Assembly: GCA_009829735.1 (NCBI GenBank)
Contig: CM020619.1
Location: forward strand, 21,471,366 to 21,535,365
Reading direction: 5' to 3'
Source of the DNA: Pyropia yezoensis
Lineage: Eukaryota > Rhodophyta > Bangiophyceae > Bangiales > Bangiaceae
DNA length: 64,000 bases
The notes beneath the pieces were generated by a model. That model did not search any database. It had not been told where the DNA came from and saw only the letters and a list, made by a program, of their open reading frames with translations. This document shows positions 42,030-54,515 of the stretch, piece by piece (position 1 is the first letter of the stretch; each line of letters starts with the position of its first letter). Made by a program: the position numbers and the translations under genes.

Positions 42030-45000
42030 TTAATCGCTCGCCGCCCCCCCGCCGGCCCCCGCTGGTGACGCGTCCTCGCCGCCGCTGCCGCCGCCGCCGC
42101 CGGGGGCGGCCACCCCCAAATACGCGGCAAGCGCGCCCTCACTGAAGTCACTCGAGCTCCCCGCCCCCCCGTCGCTGCCGCCGCCCCCCCCCCCGCCGCC
42201 GTCGGGCACCCCCCCGCGGCGGCGGGGGGGAGGGCGCTTGGCGCCCACCCCCAGCCGGCGGGCCTTGCGGAGCCCCCCCCCCCCCCCCCACCCCCGCCAG
42301 CCGGTGCGGCCCCCCGCCGCCGCGGGCGCTTCTTCCGCCGCCGCCCCACCCCGCCAGCGTCGTCGCTGTCGCCGCCGTCGACGGCGGCGGCGAAAAAGGC
42401 GTCCAGGTCGCTCTCCCCCGCGCTGTCGTCGCCGTCACTCCCGGCGCCGCCGGCGGCGGCCCGCGCCTGCCGCCGCCGCCGGCGCGCCGCCCGGTCGGCG
42501 GCGGCGGGCGCGTCGGCGCCGCCCGCCGCGGCCGGCAGGGCCGCCGCGTAGGCCGCCGCGGCCGCCTGCGTCAGCGGCGCCAGCGCGTCGGCGGCAACGA
42601 CCGGCGCCAGCGGGAGGGCGGCGAGGAAGGCGGCCACCACCTCCCGCCCCGTGGCGGCAAGGACCGCCAGGACGGTCACGTCGGGGACGGGGGGGGGCGC
42701 CCCGGGGGGGGGGGGGGGGGGGGGGGCGCGGCCACCGCCGGCTGGTGGTGGCCCCACCGGCCGGCCGCCGCCGCCACCGCCACCACCGGCGGCGGCGGCG
42801 ACGGTGACGGCGCGGGGGGTGGCTTGGCGCCCGCCACCGCGGCGGCAGCGTCGGCGCCGCCCGCGGCGGCGGCGAGCGCGAGGACGCCCCCAAAAAAGGC
42901 CACCACCTCCACGTGAAAAAAGAGGGCGCGGCGGCGCCCCTGGCCGGCGGCGCGCCACAGCCCCCGCAGCAGCTGCGCGGCGGCGACCGCCACCGCCGGC
43001 GGCACCGCCGCGGGGGGGGACGCGGGGGGGGGGGCGACGCCGGCGGCGGCGGCGGCGGCGGCCACCGCGGGGGCCACCGCCGCGGTGAGGGCGCGGAGGA
43101 CCCGCGCGTCGAGGAGGCGGCCGAGCACCCAGCTGGGGGGGGGGGGGAGGGGGGGGGGGGGACGGGCTCGCCCCGCGGCCGCCACCCGCGGCCGCGTCGT
43201 CGGCGGAACCGTAAAAGGCGGTGGGGGGGATGATGCTCCCCCGGTCGCGGGCGGCGGCCTTGTCGTCGGCCCCACTCCCGTCGCCGTCCTTGCCGTCGCC
43301 CTCCTTGTCGTGTCCCTCCTTGTCGCTCCCGCCCTTGTCGTCGTCGGCCCCACTACCGCCACCGCCGTCGTCGGCCTCGCCGTCGACGCCGGGCCCCTTT
43401 GCGGGCGCGAGCCCACACGCCGCCTCGACGCGCGCCAGCTCTGCCACCACCGCCGCGTCGACGGGCTCGTCCGGCTCGTCGGCGGCGCCCGCCGCGTCGG
43501 CGACGCCCGCCGCGTCGGCGGCGGCCGACGCGTCGACCGCCGCAAACATCTCCTCGTCCTCGGCGTCGCGCCGGGCGCGGTCCGCGTCCCGGCGGGCGCG
43601 GTCCGCGTCGACGGGAGAGGGGGGGGGGGGGGGTGAGGAGGGCGGAGGGGAACCCCCGCCGCCACTGCCGCCACCGCCACGGCTGCCGCCGTTGCGGTCG
43701 GCGTCGCTGCCGCCGCCACCCCCACCGCCGCCCCCGTCGCTATCGTTGGCGTCAGCGTCCAGGTCGCGCGCAATCAGCCGCGGGCGCTTGCGCCGCCGCC
43801 GCACCCCCGCCGCAGACCCGTCAGACGCACCCCCCTCCGACGCCGACCCGTCGGCCGCCGCCGCCGCGGCCGCCGCCGGCGGCCGCCCGCCGGCGCCCTC
43901 CCCCCCCCCATCCGACGCGTCCGCGTCCGACTCCTCCGACTCGGAGTCCGCGTCCGCGTCGGGGACGAGGAAGCCGTCCATGCCCGCGCCGGCGCCCCCC
44001 CCCCCCCCCCTCCTCCTCCTCATCCCCTTTGGTGCCGTCACCCCCCTCGTCGTCACTGCCCAGCACGGCCCCCCGGTCGGCCGACCGCCGGGGCGCCGCC
44101 GCCGCCCGCAGCGCCGCGTCGGCACACGCGCCGACGGCGGAGGCGGCGAGCAGCACCCCCCCCGCGAGGACGTCCCCCCCCCACACCCGCGCCACCGCCC
44201 AGCCGCGGAGCACGTCGGCGCCCGCCGACGCGGCCGCCTCGGACGCGTACACGTCTGCCTCGACGGCGGCGGCGAGCGCCCGCGTCTCAGCCGCATCAGC
44301 GGCGGTGGCAGCGGCAGCGGCAGCGGCGGCCGCCGCGTCGGCGTCCGAGTCGTTACAGTCGCTGGCCGCCGCCGCGGCCGCAACGGCGGCGGCGGCGGCG
44401 GCGGCGGCGGGCGGCGGCACCGCCGACGGGCCCGCCTCGGCGGCGAGCGCGCGGAGGAGGGAGAGGCTCTCAGCCGCCGCCGCCACCGCCAGCCGCACGT
44501 CAATGGCGGCGGCCGCGTCCGCGCCGCCGGCGGCGGCGCCGCCCATCCCGCCGCCGCCAATGCCCGCGCCGCCCACCCCGCCGTGCTCGGCCGCCGCGGC
44601 GAGGCAGTCGAGCGCAAAGCGCACCGACTCGGCCTCGAGCGCCACCGCCACCGGCGCCCACCCCCGCGGCGGCGGCCCCGGCACGCCCCACGCCGGCGGC
44701 ACGGCCGCGTCGAGGGCGGCGGCGACGCCGCCGCCGCCGGCGCCACCCAACCCCCCGCCTCCGCCCCCCCCCCTACCACCGCCGCCCCCCCCCCCCCCCC
44801 GCCCCCGCCGCTCCCCCCCCCGGGCCCGTCACCGCCAGGGGCACCCCCCCCCGCCCCCGCACCAGCGCCGGCAGGGCGGCGGCGAGCGCCAGGAAGGCCC
44901 GCCGCCCCGCCACAAGCCGGCCGTCCGTGTCTGGGAGCGCCCCCGCGGCGGCCTCGGCGGCCAGCCGCCCCCGCAGCGTCGACAGGAGCCCCTCATAGGC

Positions 45001-45058
45001 GGTGCGGCCGAGCGCCGACGCCGCCCGCGACGCCGCCGCCACCGCCGCGGGCGACGGG

Positions 45059-45089
<31 letters not shown>

Positions 45090-46991
45090 CGGCGGCGGCG
45101 GCGGTGCCCAGCGGCAGCCGGCCGCCCCGGGTGGCCACCCCCGTTGCCACCCCGAGCAGCACCGCGGGGGCGGTGTGGGAGGTGGGCGCCGCCACCGCCG
45201 CTTCCCGCGCCGTTGCCACGCGGGTGGTCAGGGCGGGCGCCGCGGCGGCAGCCGCCGATGCCGTCGCCGTCGCGCCGCCACCACTGCCGCCGCCGTCGCC
45301 GTCGCCGCCGCCACCATCCACGGGGGTGCTGCCGGCAGCAGCCGCGGCGGCGGGCGCCGCCGCCGCCACCGACACCACCGCAATCTGCCCGCTGTGCCGC
45401 GACTGCCACGCCACCCCCGCCGCGGCGGCCGGGTCCATGACGCCCAGGCGGGCGCGCTCCGCGGCCATGGCCGAGCGAAGGCCCCCGCCGCCGCCCCCAC
45501 CCCCAACCCCACCCCCGACGCGGCGGCGGGGGAACCCGCCGCCCGCCTGCCCGCCGCCACCCGCCGCCGACACGGCCGTGCGAGCGGCCAACGGCGGCCG
45601 CCCCCCCCCCCCCCCCACGCGTGCCGACGGGGACCACGACAGCAGGGAGGCACCACTCCCCCCCCGCCGGCGGGCCGCGGCGGCGGCGGCGGCGGCGGCC
45701 GCCGCCGCCGCCCGTCGGGCGCGGCCCGCAGCGAGCGCGGCGGCGAGCCCCCCCCCCCCCCCCCGACGCCAACGGCGGCGGCGTACACCTGCGCGCCCAG
45801 CCACAGGACCGGCGGCGCCTGCGACGCCGCCGCGTCCTCATCCCCGTACAGCGCGCCGAGCACCCCCCACACGTCGGCCCGCCCGGCGGCGGCGGCGACC
45901 GCCGCGGCGGTCGCCGCGGCGCGGCGGCCGATGGCCGCGTCGTGCCCCCCCCGCAGCGGGGAGAGGACGTTGCGGAGGAGCGTTAGGGACAGTTCCATCT
46001 TGGCGTCCACGGCGGCCGCCGCCGAGGGCGGCTCCCCCGCCGCCACCGACGCGGTCTTGGCCGCCACTTGCGCGTGCAGCAGCGCCGCCAGCGCGTCGAC
46101 GGCCGTGACGGGGCTCCCCGCCACGGGGGGGGTCACCAGCGCCTCCCGCAGGGGGAGGGTGTCCACGTCCAGGGACCGCGTGTCCACCGGCGGCGGGCCC
46201 GCTGCCGCCGACGACTCCTCCCCACCGTCGGCGCCGCCGCCCCAGCCGCCACCGCCACCACCGCCGCCACCGCCGCCGCCGACGCCCTCGTCCGAGATGA
46301 GCGGAAAGGGGACGGGCATGGTCAGCTGCACGAGCACCTTGGCGGCCTGGAAGAGCACCCGCGCCCACCGGCGGTCGGCGGCGGCGGCAACGGCCGCCGC
46401 GTCGGCCGCGGCCGCATCCCGGCCCGCCGCCGCCTCCACGTGCGTCACGTGCACCGCCGCCGCAACGGCGGCGACCGTGGCGCCCACCCCCCACCGGCCG
46501 AGGAGCGCCCGCGCCGGCTGGGTGGCCACCGGGTCCCGCAGCAGCGCGGCGGTCAGGTCCACCAGCGGGCCCTTGACGCGGCCGCCCAGGTCGCCGCCGG
46601 CCGGCCGCCGGCTGCCGCCCCCGGCGGCCCGGTCGTCGGCCCACTCGCCGAGCGCACTCCGCAGCGCGTTGACCGCCAGCGTCAGGCTCCGCGCCGTCCG
46701 CCGGGGCACGTCGGGGGGGGGGGCCGCCGCCACTGCCGCCGCCCGCGGCCGGGGCGCCCGCGGGCGGCCGACGGCGGGCCGGCCGGCCGCGGCGGGGGGG
46801 GTGCCCGTAACACCACCGCCGCCGACGCCGGGGGGGTGGCCGGGGGGGGGGGGGGGGGGCGGTTCCACGCCCGCCTCGGCGGCAAGGTCCGCCAGGTGGC
46901 GCTCCCGCCGCGCCGTGTCGGCCGGTGGCCGCGGGCGGCGGGCGCCAAGGGGGGTGCCCCGGGGGAGGGGGGGGGGCGTGGCTGTTGCCAT
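42030..46991 (-). CDS. Large Ala-rich/acidic protein, six frame breaks at homopolymers
   Basis: From the ATG at 46991 (MATATPPPLPRGTPLGARRP) one protein style continues to a TAA at 42030-42032. The frame changes at C or G runs near 45748-45764, 44785-44800, 43995-44010, 43135-43161, 42704-42726 and 42273-42289. Ordered islands include RWARVLFQAAKVLVQLTMPV, DAKMELSLTLLRNVLSPLRG, ESVRFALDCLAAAAEHGG, LLDARVLRALTAAVAPAVAA, LRGLWRAAGQGRRRALFFHV and VPDVTVLAVLAATGREVVAA: helical, repeat-like segments. The C-terminal half has Asp/Glu/Ser-rich tracts (DADADSESEESDADASDGG), basic KKRPRRRG and a final SSDFSEGALAAYLG. Alternating helical repeats with acidic and basic tails suggest a nuclear or nucleolar scaffold, but I recognise no family. 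About 1,650 residues are expected if the runs are corrected. Confidence 0.55.
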
Positions 46992-49504
46992 GATGGACTG
47001 GTGGAGGACGTCGGGGGGGGTGAGGGACAGCGCAGCAGGAAAGGGAAAGGGTGGCCGGGCGTGGCGGGGAACGGCAGAGGGTGGCCGGCCGCCGGGGGGG
47101 GGGAGGGACGGAGGGTATACGGTGGCTGTGGAGGAAGGGGGGGGGAAGGTACGAGGGCAGGCAGTGGGAGCGGCGCGGCGAATAGAGCCGAAGAGGCAGG
47201 CCGCACGGCTGCCAATCCCGCCGACGAGGCGGCGCTGCCACCCGCAACGGCGAGCGTGACGCCTGCACGGCGAGGGAGCACGACGAGTAAGGGGATGGAA
47301 AGAGCGGGCGGTGTGGGCTTGTGTGTGGTCGACTGCACAGCCGCGACGCGCCCGGCAAGCGGCGTGGCGCGGCCGCCGGCCGACCCAGGCACGACAACCC
47401 CGCCCAGCACTCCCGGCCGCGTGAGGCGCGGCGGCAGTAGCTGGCGCGGGAACCGCGGGACCGCCGCAGTGATGGCGCGCGGCGTGCCCGGTGGGCCGCC
47501 TCTGCGGGGATCAGCCCCTGGCTGGCGCGCCCTGCACGGGATGCCTGCCGTTCGCACTCCCCGCCGCGCTCGCGCTCGCGCCACGGTGGAGAAAATCGAG
47601 ATGGATTCCCCTCCTCTCTACCGTTTCCGCTGAATCGTAGCAGTGGATTAGTATTGCAATATCTGTACTGTACACGGATGTGTGCCCATTTCCCTGAAAG
47701 TGGGTCTGCTACGCTCTATTGATGATTGGTCAACGCGTGGCAAGGCATGGTCATCCCCGACGGCCGCCCGAGGTGACGTGCTCCACCGCCGCCACCGCCA
47801 TGGCCACCTCCGCCGCCGCTGCCGCCAACGTCGTCCGCGTCACCCGTGCGGACGCTCGTGACCATGGCAGTCGTGCCGGTGGTGGGCGGCGCCCAGCACG
47901 GGTCGTCTGCGGCCTCGCGGGGCCCCCGGGGCCCCGCGGGCCGCGGCAGCGTCCCCGGCGCGGGACTCGGACCCGGCGGCCGTGGCGGCACTGCTCGCAG
48001 CGGTGGGCGACGACCGTTGGCACGCGGCGCAAGCGGCTCGGGCCAGCGGGCGGCGACGGGGCCGACGCACGCTGTCGCACCTCGACGGTGGTGGCGGCGG
48101 GGCGGCGGACACGCGCCGCAAAGGACGGCGGACGGGGCAGCAACGTCTTGTTTGGCCTCGTTGTTCGCAGGGTGGGCGACACTCACGCCCTGGTCTTCCT
48201 TCTTCCCCACTGCATCCGCCCGCTGTCTTTTCGGCCACACGCACCCACATCACCCACAGTCCCTGAATCGGTACGTGTGGAAACGCCCAAAGGGCAGCGG
48301 GGACGCCCACCCACGCCCTTGCCGGCGGCGCCTGGGCGAGCCCGTGCGGCGGCAGGGGGTCCGCCTTTGTCACTGCGGCCGTCGGAGGCGCCGGTCGCGC
48401 CCCGCTCTCTAGCCACCCCCGCCGCCCCACCCTCACGGCGCTCCCTGCCGCCACCGTAGCTGGGCTGGCGGCGGCGACCACAACCCGACCAGCCTGGCAA
48501 AGGTCTGCCTCACCTCCACCGCTGCAGCCGTGAGCTCCGTGAACGCCGCCGCGGCGGCTCCCGCGGGGGGATGAGTGGTCGTGCGGCGGTGGCACCGGCG
48601 GTATCGTCGGCGGCATTTGACGGCGGCAGCCTCCCGCCCCCGGGCCCTGCCCCTGCTATCCCACTGGTCACGATGTGGCCGCCGCGGCGGCGGCCGTGGA
48701 TGCGGGGATAGCAGCGAGGCGGCCCGCCTGCGGCTGATGCCCCAGCGAGAGGTGAAGGCTGTGGGTCAGGGGGGTGGCGGCGGTGACGGCATGGGCGTTG
48801 GAGAGTGGGAAGGGGAACGAGGTGGGCGGAAAGGAGCATTGGCGGCAACCACACGGCCCCCCCTTCCCCATGCCCCTCTGAGGATACATGCAGGGTCCGC
48901 CGGCGGGGTTGGCAGCGCGGGGCGCCTGCCAGTCACGCGACGCGGCGGTGCGACCACGTCGGGGTGCCCCCCACCCGGCGGGCACCCCACAGAGCACGAC
49001 GGCGTCAAAAAAGGAGGGGACCGCCGTCCGGAATGCTTTCCTTTGCGGGGGGGGGGGGGGAGGGGAACTGCTGCTTCTCGCAGCCCCACCAGTCAACCAG
49101 CCAGGGGGGGGCATGGAGGGCGGCCACGCCATTGAGGTGAGGGGGGGGGGAGCGCAGGGGAGAGGGGGGGGGAGCGCAGGGGAGAGTGGGGGGGGGCCTG
49201 GGGCGGTGCGCGGGCGGGGGAGTGGGGTCCTGGCGCTGGCCGAAAACAACTGCCGCGGCTTGTGGCGTTCTGGCCTTCGGGGACAGGCGGGCCCTCGGTG
49301 AGATGACTTGGGACCCGGTCGGTAGTGCTACGTCGTCACAATAAACTAGATCTCGAACGAGCGGCGTGTCGAGAATACTGATGCACTGTAACCCGTGTCA
49401 GCCAAACTTTGATAGCAGACTTGGATGTGGATCGGTGCGAGTATCCCACCCATCCTGTGATGCGCGCCACTTGAACTGTAACTCTCAGACCTCGATGGTC
49501 TGCC

Positions 49505-49620
49505 TTTGTGTTGGACCTCGAGGGAGCAGCAGAGCTGTGCTGCGATTGGCTGTCGGTGGATCCAGACAGAGCGGAGCAAAAGAGGTGTGCTGTGATTGGC
49601 TGACGGGGGATCAAGATCGA
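49505..49620 (+). repeat. Two diverged ~47-bp repeats with inverted CCAAT boxes
   Basis: GTGCTGCGATTGGCTG (~49535) and GTGCTGTGATTGGCTG (~49588), each followed by a GGRTC-type segment, form a tandem pair. ATTGG is the reverse of CCAAT, so promoter activity is possible. Confidence 0.5.
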
Positions 49621-49679
49621 GCAGTGTAGCGACCACAACACGGGCTCGGTTGCCGCACAGTTCCAGCGCGCACGCGCGG

Positions 49680-49870
49680 TGCCAGCGGCCCGCTGCGGCA
49701 AAGTGGAGACGTCAGCACGGGCCCGTTTGGGGCACGTTTTGGGGTGCGCTCCGAGACCTAGCGGCCAGCTGCGGCCGAGTGCAGACGACAGCACAGGCCC
49801 TTTTGCCCCACGCCTCTGGGTGCGCTTTGAGTCCGGGCGGCGAGCTGCTATGGAGTGGGGACCACACCAC
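49680..49870 (+). repeat. Diverged ~85-bp tandem repeat
   Basis: Units start GCTGCGGC(A/C) and contain AGTG(G/C)AGACG, CAGCAC and GGGTGCGCT blocks. There are two units and part of a third. Confidence 0.5.
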
Positions 49871-50093
49871 TCTCTCTTTTGCGCCACACTTTCCGGCCTG
49901 GGTCCGATACACAGTCAGCGCACAACCACTTGGGCGGTAAAAAATATATAGCACGCACGAAGGCGGTCATCGCAGCTGCACAAGCGCTGTCGGGAACCGT
50001 CGCGGCGGGCACACGGCCCGTGCCCTTCCCTCTGGCATGCCTGTGAGGTGATCCGCGTGCAAGACGTCTGCTCCCCATGCGGCACGCGGCAGC

Positions 50094-51350
50094 TCAGTCC
50101 CCCATCTCAGGGAAGAATGCGTTGACCAAGTAGCGCATATCAACCACCTCCGTCCCAGTCTCGCCAAAGGACGGCGGCGCCACGCCGAGCCCCCGACGGA
50201 CACAAAGGTCAGCAACATCCGGTACGATGTGGACCACGCGGAGAATGTCGGCGACCCTCACCACGCGGAGGCGCACGTGCTCACGGGTGGCAGGCAGGGC
50301 TGCGACCCCGCCCAAGCCCCAACGAAGCAAGGTGCAGCCCCTAGCCGTCAATGGGCACTCCTCAGACCCCTCGACGCGCTCCATCTCAGCCACAACAGCA
50401 AATTCATCACCGTCCGCACGCCGCCACAGCAAGCGCAACTGCCCGTAGCTCTCAGCCGCATCTGCTGGTGCGCTGTCGTGACGAAATGCAATGTGGTCGT
50501 ACCATGCACTGCCATGGTAAGACGCGGAGGCATACACAAGCTGCCGCTGGGGGGGGCCGTGAAGAAGTCAGGCATTGATAAAGACGTGCGACGGTACTGC
50601 AGGGCGGGCAGCAGGACCCACATGGAGGAGAATGTGTAGTCCGGCAAGCCCAGGGCACTTCTCCAGATCCTCGATGAGCAGGTGGGGGAGATGAAGCGCG
50701 CTCTCCGACCGCGCCGCGCGAGGGCGCTGGCTGGCGGAGCCCGCGGCATCCCCACGCTCCCCGCGGAGGAGTTCCAGTGCCTTCGAGTTACGACGAAGCA
50801 CTGCTCGTGTGCCCTGCGCGTGCCGCACAAGCTGACGCGTGTAGTCCAGCCGCTTGTTTGTCCGTAAGTAGTGCTTTTTGTCGTCCTTGTGCATGCTCTC
50901 GTTGGTGCTTGTGCTACCATTCGAGCACGTTGCATGGTAGCGTACGGCGTCGAGCAGGTGGCAGAGCAAGCGGTGAAATTTTGTACTCCGCATCTCGCCT
51001 AGGATGGGCGTGACGTACCGCAAGAGAAATTCCCGCGCCTGCTCATCCATAGCCGCTGCCTCGGTAAGGGTCATGCTCGTTACAGCGGCAGGACCCAGAT
51101 GCCGGCTAATGCGTCCTACCAGGAGCGCATACTCGGCAAACGTTGCCGTGATAGCAGCATGAAGGGTGTATCAGGAAACGCCTCACAATAACGGCCCCAG
51201 TCGAAGCCTTTGTTAGCACCAGAAGTGGTGCTCTCCTCCGCGGCATCCTCGTCCCCGTCCCCGCCATTCGGGGTGTGGCCGTTCGCCACGCCCCCCCCCG
51301 CCCCCGCCGCTGCCGCTGCCGCTGTCGTCGCCGTCGCTCCCCTCCCTGGC
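50094..51350 (-). pseudogene. Decayed unknown transposon-type gene (blocks with NESMHKDDKKHY motif)
   Basis: Minus-strand coding blocks run from an Ala/Gly-rich segment (~51350-51220) through GFDWGRYCEAFP (~51200), DTLHAAITATFAEYALLVGR (~51150) and EFLLRYVTPILGEMRSTKFH (~51020). They continue with TSTNESMHKDDKKHYLRTNK (~50900), LLIEDLEKCPGLAGLHILL (~50650), SASYHGSAWYDHIAF (~50520) and a C-terminus FFPEMGD at 50094. Between ~51200 and ~51150 a 1-nt frameshift is needed. A TGA at 50568-50570 interrupts otherwise continuous text and is one C-to-T change from CGA. I recall similar His/Lys-rich TNKR blocks in multi-copy transposon-type proteins but cannot name the family. It lies just downstream of, and on the same strand as, the transposase-like gene at 51557-54290. 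Confidence 0.45.
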
Positions 51351-51556
51351 CGCCGCGGCGGCTGCCGCCAGCCCCCCTCAGCGGCGCCCCCCCCGGTCAT
51401 GCTGGGCTTATGTACACGTCCGATGAAAAACGGCCGAGCAGATGATACGAACCCACTGTGCCACGCGCCCATCGTCCGACATGTTCTGTGCATTGCGGCA
51501 TAGGGCACGCCGCGCCTGTGCCGGTGCACGCCTGTCAGAAAGAAAACAGGTCTCCT

Positions 51557-54290
51557 TTAGTCTTCAAGCAATCGCATCATGCACGCCGTTTTTGCTTTCA
51601 TAAGCTCCTCGTAGTGGTCCTTCGCCAGCAACATTTCAGATTCATCGTCCGGGGCAGGTACAGCACTATTTGGCAGGCCACGCCTGTACGTATCCACTCT
51701 TCGCATGGCGACTGCGAGGTTGTCGCGCGCCCACTTCACCCCGTCCTTTTGAGCGCAGGAGTCGGACACAAGGCGGGCCTCCCCGGCGAGCGCCTTCCCA
51801 GCGCTGGTCCGCTTGTCATCGGCGCGCGTGGCGCATCTGGCGTGGAGTAGAGCGGGCTTTCTTCGCTTGCCGTGGGTGTAGGAGGCGTCGCCGGGAGCCC
51901 GGCTGACAGCTGCCCGTCGCGCGTAGTCAAAGCAGCTAACCAGGAACGTGTCGGCTGCGTTGTGTGACGAATACAAGTTGTAATGCCCGTGCCAGGCCTC
52001 CAGGTCTTGCTCGCTAAACCGACCCAAACTGCCAAGCCGCGCCAAGAAGTCGGGAGCATGGCACACAAGCGTGTGTAGCTTGGGGGTCACACTGACCGAC
52101 TCAAATCCAGCCATCAGGCCGTCCCAGTACAGCGCGGTGCGGCGGCGGAAAGACGCCACGTCATCTATTGAACAGGTCGCCACGCTGGTCAAAAACGGGG
52201 AGCGGCTCCCACCAGGTGCCACACGCTGCGGTGTAAACGGCACTTGCGGTCTGGGGCGCAGCTCGGGCGAGGAGCTCGCAGACCAATGACAGGTGCCGCC
52301 CAATGCGCTGGCACTGCCGCCCCTCGAACGAGCCCCCAAATTACGGCACAGGCTTGACGCCCGCGCCGTGTCGGAGCACTTGGGCAAGGTCTGATGTGTA
52401 CACGTCGGCCCGTGCCATGCCGCCGAAAAAGTAGACAATCTCAATCCCCAGCCGCAGGAGCCACACGGTGATGCCAAGCGTCACATGAAGCGGCATGGGA
52501 GAGATTTGGCTGGGGTCCACAACGATGAGCGGGCGCGGCTCAATAGAGAGGTGCGCTTCCAATGGGAGTGGTTCAGGCCGGTCTGCGTTGCTGGCCTCCG
52601 AAAATGCCGCCGACATTTCCTCCAGCTGCTGCCGCGTCCGCAGCTCGCCAGGTGCACGGCTCCCGTCCTGCGTACAGCCATATCTGGCCACCAGGTCCCC
52701 TTTCGTCTTGGTGCGCCTGTGCATGACTGTACACTGTAGGCAAGGCATTCGGCTGCTTGCGCCCATATGGCCAAGCCACGTTTACAGAAAATTGAAGTCC
52801 CCCGTCAATATTAGACGAACGGCGCGCCGCCCACCCCCGACCACCACACCAGTTGACCGCCGCGAAGCAATGTCCGGCACGTACACGTCCGCCATTCTGG
52901 ACAGGGCCTCGTGGTCGTCCTTGTCGCACGGGAAGACGCGGTACAGGATGGTGTTGCCCCGGCTACAGGGATGGGCTTGATTGACGCATGACACGACCGC
53001 TTTACATGAGCTTAGTGAGCCCCCCTTGTCAAGACCAAAACATAGCTGCACATCGCGGACCGTCGTCTCGTGCTCAGCACTGGGGCTTTCTTGGCCCTTA
53101 AACGTAGAGACGGCTGCAATCTCTTGTCAGTTCGCCCCGCGCAGGGCCCGCTCAACGAATTCGCCACGGCCGACCAGGTCGTTAAAAAGGCCTTGGACTG
53201 CCGCTTGCAGGCTGACCAAAAACGCCCCTTGGCCGTTGGTAGTTGCTTGGCTCTGTGGCAATGCTTGAGCGCTCCGCAGGTCCTCCCGCCTGGTCTCTCG
53301 GCTGGTCAATCCCGACGATGCGCCGCCAAGAAACAGTCGCACCCGCTGCCACACAGCTCCGCTGATGTTGTTGTCCAACATAAATTGAGTCTGCTCCCGC
53401 ACAGGGATGATCGCCCGAGCGACACCACTTGGAACCACAGCGACACCCTCGCTCTGAGTGGCCCTCAGACACGAGTCGGTCACGGCCGCCGCCAATAATC
53501 CAGGGTCAATCCCGAGGATCCGACCAATGGCTGTGGCAGCCAAGGCTGCGCGACGCCGCACCTGGCGGGGACCGACAACAGCCTTGAGAGGCGCCGTCTC
53601 TCGGTAGTAGACAATAGACTGTCCCTTTTCAGAGACCTTCATTTGTTCAGGCCTTGTGGCAGCTATATATCGCTGGTGCAAAGCAGCGACCAATGAAACG
53701 CACTCGGCGCTCAACGACGGGTACGTCGCGTGCGCCACCCGCAAGGCTTTCGACACCTCACGGTTGGTAGGGCCGGCAGGGCTAATGCTGACACCCGGAT
53801 AGGTCTGCGCGCCCCTGTCTCTGGGTGTCGCTGATGCCACGTCAACGCCGGCGAGGGCGACGCGGCGGGAGGTCGGTGGCCACCGTGGGGGGATGCTTCA
53901 GCTGTAGCCGGTGACCACACAAAACTCGTGGGTCACCCGCGTCGGGTCAGGTGCGGAGCTTGTCGGTGCCGCTCCCGCAGAGCCACCACTGGTGGTCACA
54001 GGGGCTGCTTGGCCATACGTCCGTCGGCCGTGACCAACAGTACTGGGCGGAGCAAGGGCGGCTCGGGCCGCCACGTAGCGAGCGCGGTTGTAGCACGTTT
54101 GGCACGTGCCCAGCGGAATTCCAGACGCGTCTGTTCGTCTTGAAACGGAACATTTCCGGAGCGGAGCAGCTGCCACCAGCAGTGCAGCCGCGTCATCGTC
54201 GTTCAGCCCCGTCTGGACAGCGTCCCTCCACAGTCGGGCCGAACGACAGTCCCGCAAGAATGGGGCTGTACAGCTGAGACAGACGAAAGC
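51557..54290 (-). pseudogene. Decayed transposase-like gene with paired-Cys and GDFNFL / LHVTLGI motifs
   Basis: A 3' splice site (CCCCCTCAG before 54290) leads into AFVCLSCTAPFLRDCR and later CQTCYNRARYVAA, a CxxC...CxxC pattern. The same frame resumes near 53870 (VSKALRVAHATYPSLSAECV), runs through a TGA at 53127-53129 to LCFGLDKGGSLSSC, and reaches RLILTGDFNFL. A TAA at 52782-52784 is followed in frame by TWLGHMGASSRMPCLQC and ISPMPLHVTLGITVWLL. A TAA at 52341 and a frameshift near 52200-52270 precede TPKLHTLVCHAPDFLARLG, LGRFSEQDLEAWHGHYN and the end MMRLLED at 51557. GD.xFL...PCxxC, LHxxLGI and PKLHxLxxHxPxF blocks in this order recall a widespread, poorly classified transposase family (recollection only). 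The stops are mostly C-to-T type. Confidence 0.5.
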
Positions 54291-54515
54291 CTGAGGGGGG
54301 CTGAGGAAAGCCCCGCGGACGAGGGAGATCGCTCGCTCACTGGCAGAAAAAAAACACAGAGTCGTACCCATCCAGCGACACAAACGAGGGTGTAGCGACA
54401 AAAGTAGCATAGGAAAGTGTGGTACACAAAGACAGGGCATGATCAGGTGGCTGTTCCGCACCCAGCCACCAAGTCTACTAAAAAATGTGCGTAGCGATCG
54501 ATGGAGAATGGGCAC

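Larger units (their letters stand above)
46992..50093. other. Mostly non-coding; possible unplaced exons
   Basis: The region includes the upstream flank of the minus-strand gene starting at 46991. Between 47.8 and 48.6 kb short ordered pieces appear: plus-strand DSDPAAVAALLAAVGDDRWH near 47960-48030, and minus-strand AAAAFTELTAAAVEVRQTFA near 48490-48555. I could not connect either into a gene. AT-rich stretches lie at 47635-47740 and 49300-49620. Confidence 0.35.

Noticed and set aside
41930..44779. 949-codon single minus frame taken as one gene
   Set aside because: It mixes real blocks with nonsense Arg/Pro text; the real protein switches frame at homopolymers, so this frame as a whole is not the gene.
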